NCBI RefSeq assembly: GCF_011759605.1
Contig: NZ_JAAOYX010000001.1
Span: forward strand, 310,001-374,000
Length of the DNA stretch: 64,000 nucleotides
From: Luteibacter sp. SG786
Lineage (GTDB): Bacteria; Pseudomonadota; Gammaproteobacteria; Xanthomonadales; Rhodanobacteraceae
Direction: 5' to 3'
Part shown: positions 17,874 through 37,747 of the stretch, one piece after another
How positions within the stretch are numbered: the first letter of the stretch is position 1
Layout: each line of letters opens with the position of its first letter
Made by a program: the position numbers and the translations under genes
The notes under the pieces: model-generated
Databases searched by the model: none
Told to the model about the DNA's origin: nothing
Seen by the model: only the letters and a program-made list of their open reading frames with translations

Positions 17874-17948
17874 GTGAACCGTAAACAGTAAGTTCTCACG
17901 GTTCACGGTTCACGGTTCACGGTTCACGGTTCACGGTTCACGGTTCAC
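17874..17948. repeat. 7-bp tandem array (TCACGGT x7) with inverted partner
   Basis: Seven perfect copies of TCACGGT occupy 17896-17944, ending TCAC-type at 17948. GTGAACCGTAA at 17874-17884 is the reverse complement of the unit phase and can pair with any copy. The rest of the 325-nt rplL-rpoB gap (17949-18106) shows short palindromes (for example 18061-18080) but no promoter I can support. Confidence 0.9.
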
Positions 17949-18106
17949 TGATTCACTGTTTCACGTGTCCCGTCGGAAATGGGACATCGCGATTCGAGAG
18001 CGCCGGCACGGGCTCCGCGGTTCGAATCCCGATCTCCGATTTTCGATTCATTAACTGTTAGCCGGCGCTCCCTGGCCGGCATCATGAAACCGAGGCGGTA
18101 CCCACC

Positions 18107-22276
<4,170 letters not shown>

Positions 22277-22301
22277 TCGTCGCGGCTACCGGAGATTACG
22301 C

Positions 22302-26513
<4,212 letters not shown>

Positions 26514-26542
26514 GGCCCGTACGCGGGTTTTGCTCGTACATA

Positions 26543-26575
26543 CGAAATGAGGCGCAGGGAAGCGCCTCGTGTTCG
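26543..26575 (+). promoter_or_regulatory. Structured leader element before rpsL, shared with the rpsJ leader
   Basis: CGAAAT, then a 7-bp stem GAGGCGC (26549-26555) / GCGCCTC (26562-26568) with loop AGGGAA, then CGTGTTCG. The same flanks, stem position and loop purines recur at 34101-34134 upstream of rpsJ, where two stem changes are tolerated as G-U pairs. Function is unknown; regulation of ribosomal-protein operons is inferred from position. Confidence 0.6.
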
Positions 26576-26686
26576 GATTCAGGGACGATGGGCGCAGCCC
26601 GCTTTCGCGGGCCACGCACGTCAACAACGCTTCTCTGGCGGGCCGATCTATCGGTCTGCCTTTATGTTTCTCAGGAATAGCTTCGC

Positions 26687-27061
<375 letters not shown>

Positions 27062-27077
27062 GTAAAGGACAAGAATT

Positions 27078-27545
27078 ATGTCGCGTAAAGGTTCCCATCC
27101 CGCCCGTGTCGTCCTCCCGGACCCGAAGCACGGAAGCCAGCTGATCGCCCGCTTCATCAACATGGTGATGAAGTCCGGCAAGAAGTCCGTCGCCGAGTCG
27201 ATCGTCTACGGCGCCCTGCAGCACATCGGTGAAAAGCACGCCGAGCCGGTGCAGCTCGTCGAGAAGGCCCTGGGCAATATCGCTCCGGCCGTCGAGGTGA
27301 AGTCCCGCCGCGTCGGCGGTGCCACGTACCAGGTGCCGGTCGAAGTTCGTCCGGGTCGCCGCATGGCCCTCGCCATGCGCTGGGTGATCGACGCAGCGCG
27401 CAAGCGCGGCGAGACGTCCATGCCGCGCAAGCTGGCCGCCGAACTCCTGGAAGCCTCGGAATCCCGTGGCGGCGCCGTCAAGAAGCGCGAAGAAACGCAC
27501 CGCATGGCAGAGGCCAACAAGGCCTTCTCGCATTACCGCTGGTAA
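27078..27545 (+). CDS. rpsG: 30S ribosomal protein S7
   Basis: Primary 16S rRNA-binding protein of the 30S head; in E. coli it also represses the str operon. The 155-residue product starts [20 protein letters not shown] and has the conserved [18 protein letters not shown] beta-hairpin region at about 86-103. It lies 16 bp after rpsL and 26 bp before fusA. Confidence 0.98.
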   Translation: MSRKGSHPARVVLPDPKHGSQLIARFINMVMKSGKKSVAESIVYGALQHIGEKHAEPVQLVEKALGNIAPAVEVKSRRVGGATYQVPVEVRPGRRMALAMRWVIDAARKRGETSMPRKLAAELLEASESRGGAVKKREETHRMAEANKAFSHYRW

Positions 27546-27571
27546 ATACAGCTTCAGATTGAGGAAAGACC

Positions 27572-29701
<2,130 letters not shown>

Positions 29702-29749
29702 TAAGGGCTTCTTCTTCAACACATAACGTTCTTTTAGAGGTTCAGAGTC

Positions 29750-30940
<1,191 letters not shown>

Positions 30941-30963
30941 GCAACATTCCCTTCGGGGAAATG

Positions 30964-30995
30964 AAAAGGCGAGGGCGCAAGCCCTCGCCTTTTTT
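30964..30995 (+). terminator. Rho-independent terminator after tufA
   Basis: GGCGAGGGC (30968-30976) pairs with GCCCTCGCC (30981-30989), loop GCAA, followed by TTTTTTA and preceded by AAAA. The A/T flanks make it potentially bidirectional, serving also the convergent minus-strand hydrolase gene. Confidence 0.93.
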
Positions 30996-31031
30996 ATTTC
31001 GCCGCGCAATTGCGAGGACTGCCGCGCCCCG

Positions 31032-32117
31032 TCAGTCGGCGCCGGCCTTGCGCACCAACGTGTCGAACGCCGCGGCCGTCTGGCCGTCGGTGAAGTCGCA
31101 ATGACCATCGCCGACAGGGGCAAGCACGGTAAGCCACTTCGCGGCGCCCGCCGCTTTCACCTGAGCAGGGTAGACCCCGTGGAATCGGGATGGGATGGTG
31201 GGGTCGAATGCATTCCACTGCATCACGAGCGGGATCTCGATGCGGCCTGTCAAGGTGACGTTGTTCCTGGCGTACTCCGCGGCTTTCGGCGCGGCACCGT
31301 AGCGGCGCACATGGCGATTGAATGCCACGTCGTCGCCGAAACCCTTGTAGAACTCCTTGCGATTGTCGACAGGCATCCCGCCTGCACGCGTTTCGATTTC
31401 GCGAAATGCCATGTAATACAGTGCCAATGTCGGTAGCGTTTCCGGTTTCTCTTCCAGGCGCCTCGCCAGCACGGCGGTCTCCTTCGGATGCGCTTCCACT
31501 GCCTTGGCGATGGCGTCGGGCGAAATCGCCGGCGGGGAATCGGGTGCCGCCACGTCGGGAATGACGCCCGGTATCAGGGCGTCAAATGCCACGAGTGGCG
31601 TCACGACGCCGCGAGCCAGGAAGTCCGGGGTGGACACCGTCAGCCCGCAGGTGATCATTGCGCCGCTATAGGCATGCGGATAGCGTTCGATGCTGGCGGC
31701 GGCGCTCAATCCTCCCAGCGAAAAGCCGTAGATGTAGGTATGCGGAGGCTGTCCATACGTGCGGACGAAGTGCTGGCGGAGTCTCTCTGTGTCGGCAATG
31801 GCGTCGCTTACCGCCCAGCCTTGCGATGCGTACTGGCTCTGTGCGACCGCAAACCCTTTCTTGAGGAACACGGGCGTCGGATCGGCGGCCGTCATCGGCG
31901 TAGTAATGGGTGCACCCACGGGCTGGTAGCCATGCATCAGCATGACGAGATCGCCGTTCCAGTTGGCAGGAACATCGATGCGATAGAGGGCGTCCTGCAG
32001 CTTCCCGGTATAGGCCCCAGGCTCGGGCTTCGCGGCATGGGTGGGCCAGGCAGTGGCGCTGGCCACGATCGCGGCGAGACAGAGTCCGGTAACGTGGCGC
32101 AATGCTTTGAACGTCAT
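31032..32117 (-). CDS. Secreted alpha/beta hydrolase
   Basis: A predicted exported serine hydrolase of 361 residues. The start ATG 32117 gives an N-terminal signal peptide (MTFKALRHVTGLCLAAIVAS) ending near THAA. The oxyanion-site motif is MLMHGY, the nucleophile elbow is YGFSLGGLSAA (GxSxG), and a late GDGHCDF supplies the probable catalytic histidine. The substrate cannot be told; feruloyl/tannase-like or prolyl-peptidase-like esterases are possible. It lies 89 bp downstream of the M56 peptidase gene on the same strand and is probably co-transcribed with it, in an island separating str from S10. Confidence 0.8.
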   Translation of the reverse strand: MTFKALRHVTGLCLAAIVASATAWPTHAAKPEPGAYTGKLQDALYRIDVPANWNGDLVMLMHGYQPVGAPITTPMTAADPTPVFLKKGFAVAQSQYASQGWAVSDAIADTERLRQHFVRTYGQPPHTYIYGFSLGGLSAAASIERYPHAYSGAMITCGLTVSTPDFLARGVVTPLVAFDALIPGVIPDVAAPDSPPAISPDAIAKAVEAHPKETAVLARRLEEKPETLPTLALYYMAFREIETRAGGMPVDNRKEFYKGFGDDVAFNRHVRRYGAAPKAAEYARNNVTLTGRIEIPLVMQWNAFDPTIPSRFHGVYPAQVKAAGAAKWLTVLAPVGDGHCDFTDGQTAAAFDTLVRKAGAD

Positions 32118-32206
32118 TTCACTACTCCAGTGGTCGAAAGGGCGCAGCACCGCCTGCACGGCCACGACGTGGCCGCCGGCGGACACATGCGCAGTCTGGT
32201 CGAGGA

Positions 32207-33796
32207 TCAGCTGTCGGGCGGGGAGGCCATGGGCGAGTATCGAACGGCGTTCGCCAGGGTGCCGTCTTCGTCGACGACCAGCATGATCGTCTCGTCGCCG
32301 TTCTGGCGATGCACGAGGTAGGTATCCGAGCCGAATTCGTTGACGCCGGTGAACGCGTAGGACCGCACCGGGCCGATGCGGGATAGATATCGTTCGCGCG
32401 CCGCCTTTTGCTCCCGACGTTCGCGAGCGAGTTCCGGACTCATTCCGACACTGTTATCGGGATCGCCAAGGAGCAGGCGCAACGCTTTTTCGCTGCCAGG
32501 AAATGGCTTCTGTGCCTTGATGCGGGTGGCGAGTGCATCGTCGATCCGCAGGGCGGTTGCGTCATCGATGCGGGGCCGATCGAGTACGACGCGTCCGGCC
32601 TGGGTAGCGATCAACCGCACCGCGCGTCCCGACGTATCCGTTACGAAGCGTACGGCTAGTGCGTCGTTTCCTCGCACCGCAAACCGGTCATCGTGGACAT
32701 GTACCAGTGGGAAGGGGCGCGGCGCGGCCATCTGCCCCGTGATACGGACCGAAAGGGTGCCGTCGGCCTGCGTCACATGGACGAGCGAAATGGGGCTGAT
32801 CTGGTAGAAGCCGACGTAGCGGTCGAGCAGTCCCCGGTTTGGCGTCGCCATGGATAGCGCGTGCAGGGGGAGGGTGTTCGGCGGCGTCACCTGTGCCGCG
32901 AAGACGGCCATCCCGAGCGAAAGACACAGCAATGCCACGGTGGATCCCCGCACCCATTTACCCGGCCTGCGCAGCATCTGGCGAATGCGCAGCTCGAGAA
33001 ACGAGACCGAGTCGCTCATCGCGGGGAGCCATGGGATGTGTTTCGATCTCTGCTGGCCCACGTGGAGCAGTGTTTCACAGTACGCGGAAACGTCGCATCC
33101 GCTGCGAATGACCCGCGCGTCGCAATCCATCTCGATGGCGCGACGCAGTCGGTGAAACTGCCACCAGAGCAACCCGTTCCACGGCATGAGCGTCAGCACA
33201 GCCAGTGCGACGGCGATGACGAGAGGGTCGCGGGCTTCCAGGTGCGAGCGTTCGTGCGCCAGTGCGTGGCCCTGTTGCACGGGGCTCATCCCGAGTAGCC
33301 ACTCGGGCACGACGATGTGCGGGCGAAAGAACCCGATGACCGCCGGCCCTGTATCGCGTGCGACGCACACGCGCTCGCCGTATACCGTAGCGCTGCGCCA
33401 GCCCCGTCGGCGCTGCGACGTGACGAGCATGCCCATGGAGAGCGTTACTACCATGAGCGTCGATGCCGCTATCCACAGATCCGCGGCGACGCCGTCGGCG
33501 TTGACGGACAGTCCGTACACCGGCACGTCGTCGAGGTGGATTTGCGTAAGCGGCGTCCGGATCGACGTTGCCTCACGCAGCGCCAGCGATGGCCCCGGTC
33601 CGGTGCCCGCGAGACCGTCGGGAAGCCGTATCGATGCGCCGGCAACGAGGACCGGCAGTGCCAGCGAGCCGAGCATGGACACAAGCCACGCCCACCTCGT
33701 TGGCGCGCCGCGGCCTTTGGCGGCCCGTTCGGCCATGAACGCGGCGGCAGCCAGCGCAAGCCCTACCAACAGGGCGTAGAGCATCCAGGCGATCAC
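32207..33796 (-). CDS. BlaR1-like M56 family membrane zinc peptidase
   Basis: A 529-residue integral-membrane metallopeptidase. It starts at GTG 33796, overlapping the stop of a small upstream frame. Membrane helices lie at about 4-22, 36-55, 105-125 and 285-305. The catalytic motif HERSH is at 181-185 and the next ligand region IEMDCDARV is at 221-229. In BlaR1/MecR1 this peptidase cleaves or inactivates the repressor BlaI/MecI after a signal. No penicillin-binding sensor domain follows; instead there is a C-terminal region of about 220 residues of unknown function. Two BlaI-type operators lie upstream, but no intact blaI is adjacent. Confidence 0.85.
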   Translation of the reverse strand: MIAWMLYALLVGLALAAAAFMAERAAKGRGAPTRWAWLVSMLGSLALPVLVAGASIRLPDGLAGTGPGPSLALREATSIRTPLTQIHLDDVPVYGLSVNADGVAADLWIAASTLMVVTLSMGMLVTSQRRRGWRSATVYGERVCVARDTGPAVIGFFRPHIVVPEWLLGMSPVQQGHALAHERSHLEARDPLVIAVALAVLTLMPWNGLLWWQFHRLRRAIEMDCDARVIRSGCDVSAYCETLLHVGQQRSKHIPWLPAMSDSVSFLELRIRQMLRRPGKWVRGSTVALLCLSLGMAVFAAQVTPPNTLPLHALSMATPNRGLLDRYVGFYQISPISLVHVTQADGTLSVRITGQMAAPRPFPLVHVHDDRFAVRGNDALAVRFVTDTSGRAVRLIATQAGRVVLDRPRIDDATALRIDDALATRIKAQKPFPGSEKALRLLLGDPDNSVGMSPELARERREQKAARERYLSRIGPVRSYAFTGVNEFGSDTYLVHRQNGDETIMLVVDEDGTLANAVRYSPMASPPDS

Positions 33797-33927
33797 GCGA
33801 TTTCATCCTTGCCGGAACGCGGACCAGGTGTCGCCGGCCGAGGCGAACCTGCTTCGGGAAAGGCCTCGGGGTTTATGCACGACACGTGTGCGACGTTCGC
33901 TTTTCGATCGGTCGGTGAGATCGTCAT
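33793..33927 (-). pseudogene. Probable vestige of a blaI repressor gene (44 codons)
   Basis: A minus-strand frame from ATG 33927 to TGA 33793 encodes 44 residues starting MTISPTDRK and ending GKDEIA. Its stop overlaps the GTG start of the M56 gene as GTGA, the coupling expected of a blaI-blaR pair, and BlaI-type operators lie just upstream. BlaI proteins are about 120 residues with a winged helix, and many begin MTISxTEAE. Only a matching start and a short tail remain here, so an internal deletion is inferred. It could alternatively be an unrelated leader frame. Confidence 0.4.
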
Positions 33928-33943
33928 GCCCGGGCCTCTTACT

Positions 33944-33963
33944 ACTACTATGAGTATAGTAGT
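33944..33963. promoter_or_regulatory. BlaI/MecI-type operator, strong copy
   Basis: A perfect inverted repeat ACTACTAT-GAGT-ATAGTAGT, closely resembling the BlaI/MecI operator half-site (TACTA/TAGTA). It lies 17 bp upstream of the vestigial frame and 148 bp upstream of the M56 gene. Confidence 0.7.
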
Positions 33964-33987
33964 TACCCGGCTGGCGGCCGTAAGTCA

Positions 33988-34002
33988 ACTATGCAAATAG
34001 TA
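33988..34002. promoter_or_regulatory. BlaI/MecI-type operator, weaker second copy
   Basis: ACTAT-GCAA-ATAGTA has the same 4-nt spacer as the strong operator and its centre lies about 41 bp away, close to four helical turns. Paired operators are common upstream of blaI/blaR genes. Confidence 0.5.
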
Positions 34003-34025
34003 GATGGATCTGTTCGCTCAGAGAC

Positions 34026-34054
34026 TTCCATTCTCTCGCCGCCGCCGCTATACT
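34026..34054 (+). promoter_or_regulatory. Upstream promoter P1 of the S10 operon (candidate)
   Basis: A TATACT -10 at 34049-34054, 17 bp after a poor -35 TTCCAT (34026-34031). A transcript starting near 34061 would carry the leader hairpin at 34107-34127. Confidence 0.4.
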
Positions 34055-34100
34055 CCGCTGGCTAAGACTCCCGGGTGCCGCAAAAACGCCCCGGACCACG

Positions 34101-34134
34101 CGAAATGAGGCGCAAGGAATGTGCTTCGAGTTCG
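34101..34134 (+). promoter_or_regulatory. Structured leader element before rpsJ, shared with the rpsL leader
   Basis: CGAAAT, stem GAGGCGC (34107-34113) / GTGCTTC (34121-34127) with two G-U pairs, loop AAGGAAT, then CGAGTTCG. It matches the element at 26543-26575 in flanks, stem and loop. It lies between candidate promoter P1 and promoter P2, so only P1 or read-through transcripts would contain it. Confidence 0.6.
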
Positions 34135-34185
34135 CAGGCAAGAATGCCGAATAGGGTACCGACGGGCCGCGGGGCGCAAGCTCTG

Positions 34186-34214
34186 TTGACCCATGTTGTT
34201 GCGTATTCTATACT
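34186..34214 (+). promoter_or_regulatory. Promoter P2 of the S10 operon
   Basis: -35 TTGACC (34186-34191), a 17-bp spacer and -10 TATACT (34209-34214). Initiation near 34221 would place the attenuator-like hairpin almost at the 5' end of the mRNA, with a leader of about 174 nt. Confidence 0.8.
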
Positions 34215-34223
34215 TTTCTGTCT

Positions 34224-34257
34224 AGGCAGGCCGTTTTTGCGGCCTGCCTGACTTTTT
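34224..34257 (+). terminator. Attenuator-like hairpin in the S10 leader
   Basis: AGGCAGGCC (34224-34232) pairs with GGCCTGCCT (34241-34249), loop GTTTTTGC, followed by GAC and TTTTT. The S10 leader of E. coli is attenuated by L4 at a hairpin terminator; this hairpin, starting about 4 nt after the predicted start site, is a candidate counterpart. Confidence 0.6.
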
Positions 34258-34394
34258 CGGGTCGTTCCGGGTGGCGTCTTGCCGCTCCAGAGCGGCCCGT
34301 TGCAGTACCCGTAGTTAGCAATCTGGGTTGTGCGGGGTGGCGAGAAGCCCCTCCGAATCACAAGAACGTTCTTTCGATAACAGGACACGGTTTT

Positions 34395-34706
34395 ATGGCG
34401 AACCAAAAGATTCGCATCCGGCTCAAGGCGTTCGATCATCGTCTGATCGACCGTTCGGCCAGCGAAATCGTCGAGACGGCCAAGCGCACCGGCGCTACGG
34501 TCCTCGGCCCGATCCCGCTGCCGACCAAGATCGAGCGCTACACCATTCTGGTGTCGCCGCACGTCGACAAAGATGCCCGCGACCAGTACGAGACCCGTAC
34601 CCACAAGCGCGTTCTGGACATCGTCGACCCCAACGACAAGACCGTGGACGCGCTCATGAAGCTCGATCTCGCCGCCGGCGTCGACGTGCAGATCAAGCTC
34701 GGTTGA
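34395..34706 (+). CDS. rpsJ: 30S ribosomal protein S10
   Basis: A 30S head protein that also binds NusB in rRNA antitermination and NusG in transcription-translation coupling. The 103-residue product, with [20 protein letters not shown] at the N-terminus and the long beta-hairpin loop near [14 protein letters not shown], equals the E. coli length. It is the first gene of the S10 operon, after a structured leader. Confidence 0.99.
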   Translation: MANQKIRIRLKAFDHRLIDRSASEIVETAKRTGATVLGPIPLPTKIERYTILVSPHVDKDARDQYETRTHKRVLDIVDPNDKTVDALMKLDLAAGVDVQIKLG

Positions 34707-34726
34707 GCGGACTAAAGGATACGAAG

Positions 34727-35368
34727 ATGAGTATCGGACTGGTTGGCCGCAAGTGCGGCATGAGCCGGCTCTTCACCGAAGACGGCCGCTCGATTCCGGT
34801 GACGCTGATTGAAGCGACCCCGAATCGCGTGACGCAGGTGAAGACCGAAGAAAACGACGGCTACAGCGCGGTGCAGGTCACGGCTGGCGCGAAGCGCGCC
34901 TCGCTGCTGACGGCCCCCGCGAAGGGCCACTACGCGAAGGCCAAGGTTGAGCCGGGTCGCGGCCTGTGGGAGTTCCGCCTCAACGCGGACGACGCAGGCA
35001 AGTACGAAGTTGGCGCCGAGATCACCGCCGAAGCCGTGTTCACCGTCGGTCAGACGGTCGACGTCGCCGGCGTGTCGAAGGGCAAGGGCTTCCAGGGCAC
35101 CATCAAGCGTCACCATTTCAAGATGGGCGACGCCACGCACGGTAACTCGCTGTCGCATCGCGCCCCGGGCTCGATCGGCCAGCGCCAGACGCCGGGCCGC
35201 GTGTTCCCTGGCAAGAAGATGGCGGGCCACATGGGTGCGGTCAATCGCACCGTGCAGGGCCTGGAAGTGGTCAAGGTCGACGCCGAGCGTCATCTGATCG
35301 CGGTCAAGGGCGCAGTCCCTGGCGCGACCGGTGGCGACGTCGTGATCCGTCCGACGACCAAAGGTTGA
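34727..35368 (+). CDS. rplC: 50S ribosomal protein L3
   Basis: An assembly-initiating 23S rRNA-binding protein whose extended loop approaches the peptidyl transferase centre. The 213-residue product starts [20 protein letters not shown] and has the loop [20 protein letters not shown] near 145-165. I chose ATG 34727, preceded by AAAGGAT; a longer open frame upstream overlaps rpsJ and is not real. Confidence 0.98.
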   Translation: MSIGLVGRKCGMSRLFTEDGRSIPVTLIEATPNRVTQVKTEENDGYSAVQVTAGAKRASLLTAPAKGHYAKAKVEPGRGLWEFRLNADDAGKYEVGAEITAEAVFTVGQTVDVAGVSKGKGFQGTIKRHHFKMGDATHGNSLSHRAPGSIGQRQTPGRVFPGKKMAGHMGAVNRTVQGLEVVKVDAERHLIAVKGAVPGATGGDVVIRPTTKG

Positions 35369-35379
35369 GGAGAGACGCC

Positions 35380-35982
35380 ATGGAACTTAACGTTATTGGC
35401 GCCAAGTCGCTCACCGTGTCGGACGACGTGTTCGGCGGCGAGTACAAGAAGGCCCTCGTGCACCAGGTTGTTACCGCCTACCAGGCGGGCGGCCGTGCAG
35501 GCACCAAGGCGCAGCTGTCGCGCGGTGAACTGTCGGGTACCACGAAGAAGTTCAAGAAGCAGAAGGGCGGCGGCGCCCGTCACGGCGACTACCGTGCCCC
35601 GATCTTCGTCGGCGGCGGTGTGACGTTCGCGGCCAAGCCGCGCAGCTTCGAGCAGAAGGTCAACCGCAAGGCCTACCGCGTTGCGATCCGTTCGATCATC
35701 GCCGAGCTGAACCGTCAGGATCGCCTGAAGGTCGTCTCCGAGCTGTCGATCGACAAGCCCAGCACCAAGGGCATGATCGCCAAGCTGGCCGAGCTCGAAG
35801 TCAAGGGTCGTGTGCTGCTGGTGTCGGAAGACTCCACCGAGGCGCTCTACCTGTCCGCACGCAACATTCCGTACATCCACGTCGTCGACGTGCTGGCCCT
35901 CAATCCGGTCAGCCTGGTCGGCAGCGACTACGTCGTCATGACGGTGGACGCGGTCAAGAAGGTCGAGGAGTGGCTCGCATGA
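35380..35982 (+). CDS. rplD: 50S ribosomal protein L4
   Basis: Lines the exit tunnel; in E. coli it represses its own operon by attenuation and translational block. The 200-residue product has the tunnel loop [20 protein letters not shown] near residues 59-78. It starts at ATG 35380 with GAGGAGAG upstream, and its stop overlaps the rplW start (ATGA). The attenuator-like hairpin at 34224 would be the natural site for its feedback; that is an inference. Confidence 0.98.
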   Translation: MELNVIGAKSLTVSDDVFGGEYKKALVHQVVTAYQAGGRAGTKAQLSRGELSGTTKKFKKQKGGGARHGDYRAPIFVGGGVTFAAKPRSFEQKVNRKAYRVAIRSIIAELNRQDRLKVVSELSIDKPSTKGMIAKLAELEVKGRVLLVSEDSTEALYLSARNIPYIHVVDVLALNPVSLVGSDYVVMTVDAVKKVEEWLA

Positions 35983-36272
35983 GCACCGAACGCACGCTCA
36001 ACACGCTTCGCGCGCCGCACATCTCCGAGAAGTCGGCTCGCCTTGCTGAGAACAACCAGTACGTTTTCGTCGTGGCGCCCGAGGCGACCAAGGCCGATGT
36101 CCGCGCTGCGGTGGAACACCTCTTCGACGTCAAGGTCGTGGACGTGAACCTCGTGAACACGAAGGGCAAGGTCAAGTCGTTCCGCTTCCGCACTGGCAAC
36201 CGCCAGGGCAAGCGTAAGGCCTACGTGCGCCTCGCCGACGGTCACACGATCGACGTGTCGGCCAAGGCCTGA
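35979..36272 (+). CDS. rplW: 50S ribosomal protein L23
   Basis: Surrounds the tunnel exit and is the docking site for trigger factor and SRP. The 97-residue product starts [20 protein letters not shown], containing the conserved PHISEKS, and has the loop [20 protein letters not shown]. It overlaps rplD by 4 nt, so translation is coupled. Confidence 0.97.
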   Translation: MSTERTLNTLRAPHISEKSARLAENNQYVFVVAPEATKADVRAAVEHLFDVKVVDVNLVNTKGKVKSFRFRTGNRQGKRKAYVRLADGHTIDVSAKA

Positions 36273-36290
36273 GCCAGGAGTTGAATTGAG

Positions 36291-37112
36291 ATGGCACTGA
36301 TCACTCACAAGCCGACCTCCCCGGGCCGCCGCGACGCAGTCAGCGTGCGGACCGAAGGTCTGCACAAGGGCGCACCGTACGCGCCCCTGACCGAATCGCA
36401 GGCGAAGACCGGCGGCCGTAACCACTTCGGTCGCATCACCACGCGTCATCGCGGCGGCGGTCACAAGCAGGCTTACCGCATCATCGATTTCAAGCGCGAC
36501 AAGGAAGGCATCGCCGCCGTTGTCGAGCGTCTGGAATACGATCCGAACCGCACCGCGCACATCGCGCTGCTGTGCTACGCCGACGGCGAGCGCCGCTACA
36601 TCATCGCGCCGAAGGGCGTGGCGGTGGGCGACCGTCTCGTGTCGGGTTCCGACTCCCCGATCAAGCCGGGCAACTGCCTGCCGCTTCGTTCGATCCCGGT
36701 CGGTTCCACCATCCACTGCATCGAGATGAAGCCGGGCAAGGGTGCGCAGATCGCGCGTTCCGCCGGTGCCTCGGTCCAACTGGTGGCCCGCGAGCAGGGC
36801 TACGCCACGCTGCGTCTCCGCTCCGGCGAAATGCGCCGCGTGCCGGTCGAGTGCCGCGCCACCATCGGTGAAGTGGGCAACTCCGAGCACAGCCTGCGCA
36901 AGCTCGGCAAGGCCGGCGCCAAGCGTTGGAAGGGCATCCGCCCGACCGTCCGCGGCGTGGTCATGAACCCGGTCGACCATCCGCATGGCGGTGGTGAAGG
37001 CCGTACCTCCGGCGGCCGTCATCCGGTCAGCCCGTGGGGCACGCCGACCAAGGGTTACAAGACGCGCAACAACAAGCGCACCCAGCAGTTCATCGTGCGT
37101 CGTCGCAAGTAA
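36291..37112 (+). CDS. rplB: 50S ribosomal protein L2
   Basis: Essential for subunit association and peptidyl transferase assembly. The 273-residue product equals the E. coli length. The functionally important C-terminal loop [15 protein letters not shown] with its conserved histidine is at about 223-238. The C-terminus [17 protein letters not shown] is typical. It lies 18 bp after rplW. Confidence 0.99.
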   Translation: MALITHKPTSPGRRDAVSVRTEGLHKGAPYAPLTESQAKTGGRNHFGRITTRHRGGGHKQAYRIIDFKRDKEGIAAVVERLEYDPNRTAHIALLCYADGERRYIIAPKGVAVGDRLVSGSDSPIKPGNCLPLRSIPVGSTIHCIEMKPGKGAQIARSAGASVQLVAREQGYATLRLRSGEMRRVPVECRATIGEVGNSEHSLRKLGKAGAKRWKGIRPTVRGVVMNPVDHPHGGGEGRTSGGRHPVSPWGTPTKGYKTRNNKRTQQFIVRRRK

Positions 37113-37124
37113 TAGGAAACGATC

Positions 37125-37397
37125 ATGCCGCGCTCTCTAAAGAAAGGTCCGTTCGTTGACCTGCACCTCGTAAAGAAGGTGGAAGCCGCCGTTTCCGCCA
37201 ACAACAAGCGTCCGATCAAGACCTGGTCGCGTCGCTCGATGATCCTGCCGGAGATGGTCGGTCTGACCATCGCCATCCACAACGGCCGCCAGCACGTGCC
37301 TGTGTTGATCAACGAGAACATGGTCGGGCACAAGCTCGGCGAGTTCGCGGTGACCCGCACGTACAAGGGCCACGCCGGCGACAAGAAGGGCAAGTGA
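37125..37397 (+). CDS. rpsS: 30S ribosomal protein S19
   Basis: A head protein that pairs with S13 in bridging the A-site region. The 90-residue product contains [20 protein letters not shown] and [20 protein letters not shown]. Its stop overlaps the rplV start by one base (TGATG). Confidence 0.98.
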   Translation: MPRSLKKGPFVDLHLVKKVEAAVSANNKRPIKTWSRRSMILPEMVGLTIAIHNGRQHVPVLINENMVGHKLGEFAVTRTYKGHAGDKKGK

Positions 37398-37732
37398 TGA
37401 GCACCGAAGCCAAAGCGATCCTGCGCAGCGCCCGCATCTCGGCGCAGAAGGCACGCCTGGTGGCTGACCTGGTCCGCGGCATGCCCGTGGGCCGAGCCAG
37501 CGACGTGCTCGCCTTTACCAACAAGAAGGCCGCGCACCTTGTCCGCAAGGTGCTGCTCTCCGCCGTCGCCAACGCCGAGAACAACCTCGGCGCCGACGTC
37601 GACGAGCTCAAGGTGGCCCGCATCTTCGTCGACGAAGGTCCGGCGATGAAGCGCATGTACGCCCGCGCCAAAGGCCGCGGCTCGCGCATCCTGAAGCGCA
37701 CCAGCCACATCACTGTGGTTGTCGGCAACTGA
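37397..37732 (+). CDS. rplV: 50S ribosomal protein L22
   Basis: Its beta-hairpin lines the exit tunnel and is a known site of macrolide-resistance changes. The 111-residue product contains [20 protein letters not shown] and the hairpin [18 protein letters not shown] near 85-102, with no deletion visible. I use ATG 37397; a GTG codon just upstream overlaps the rpsS stop. Confidence 0.97.
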   Translation: MSTEAKAILRSARISAQKARLVADLVRGMPVGRASDVLAFTNKKAAHLVRKVLLSAVANAENNLGADVDELKVARIFVDEGPAMKRMYARAKGRGSRILKRTSHITVVVGN

Positions 37733-37747
37733 CTGGGGTAAGAAACG

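Noticed and set aside
17896-17944. Tandem array considered as a CRISPR
   Set aside because: The 7-bp units are contiguous with no spacers, which is a simple-sequence repeat.
18010-18045. tRNA-like T-loop (GGTTCGAATCCC) upstream of rpoB
   Set aside because: Only two base pairs of the T-stem can form and no acceptor or anticodon arm is found, so it is not a tRNA or a clear tRNA remnant.
26515-26537. CCCG-TACG-CGGG plus TTTT after rpoC as a terminator
   Set aside because: The stem has only 4 bp and the T-run is four long, too weak to call.
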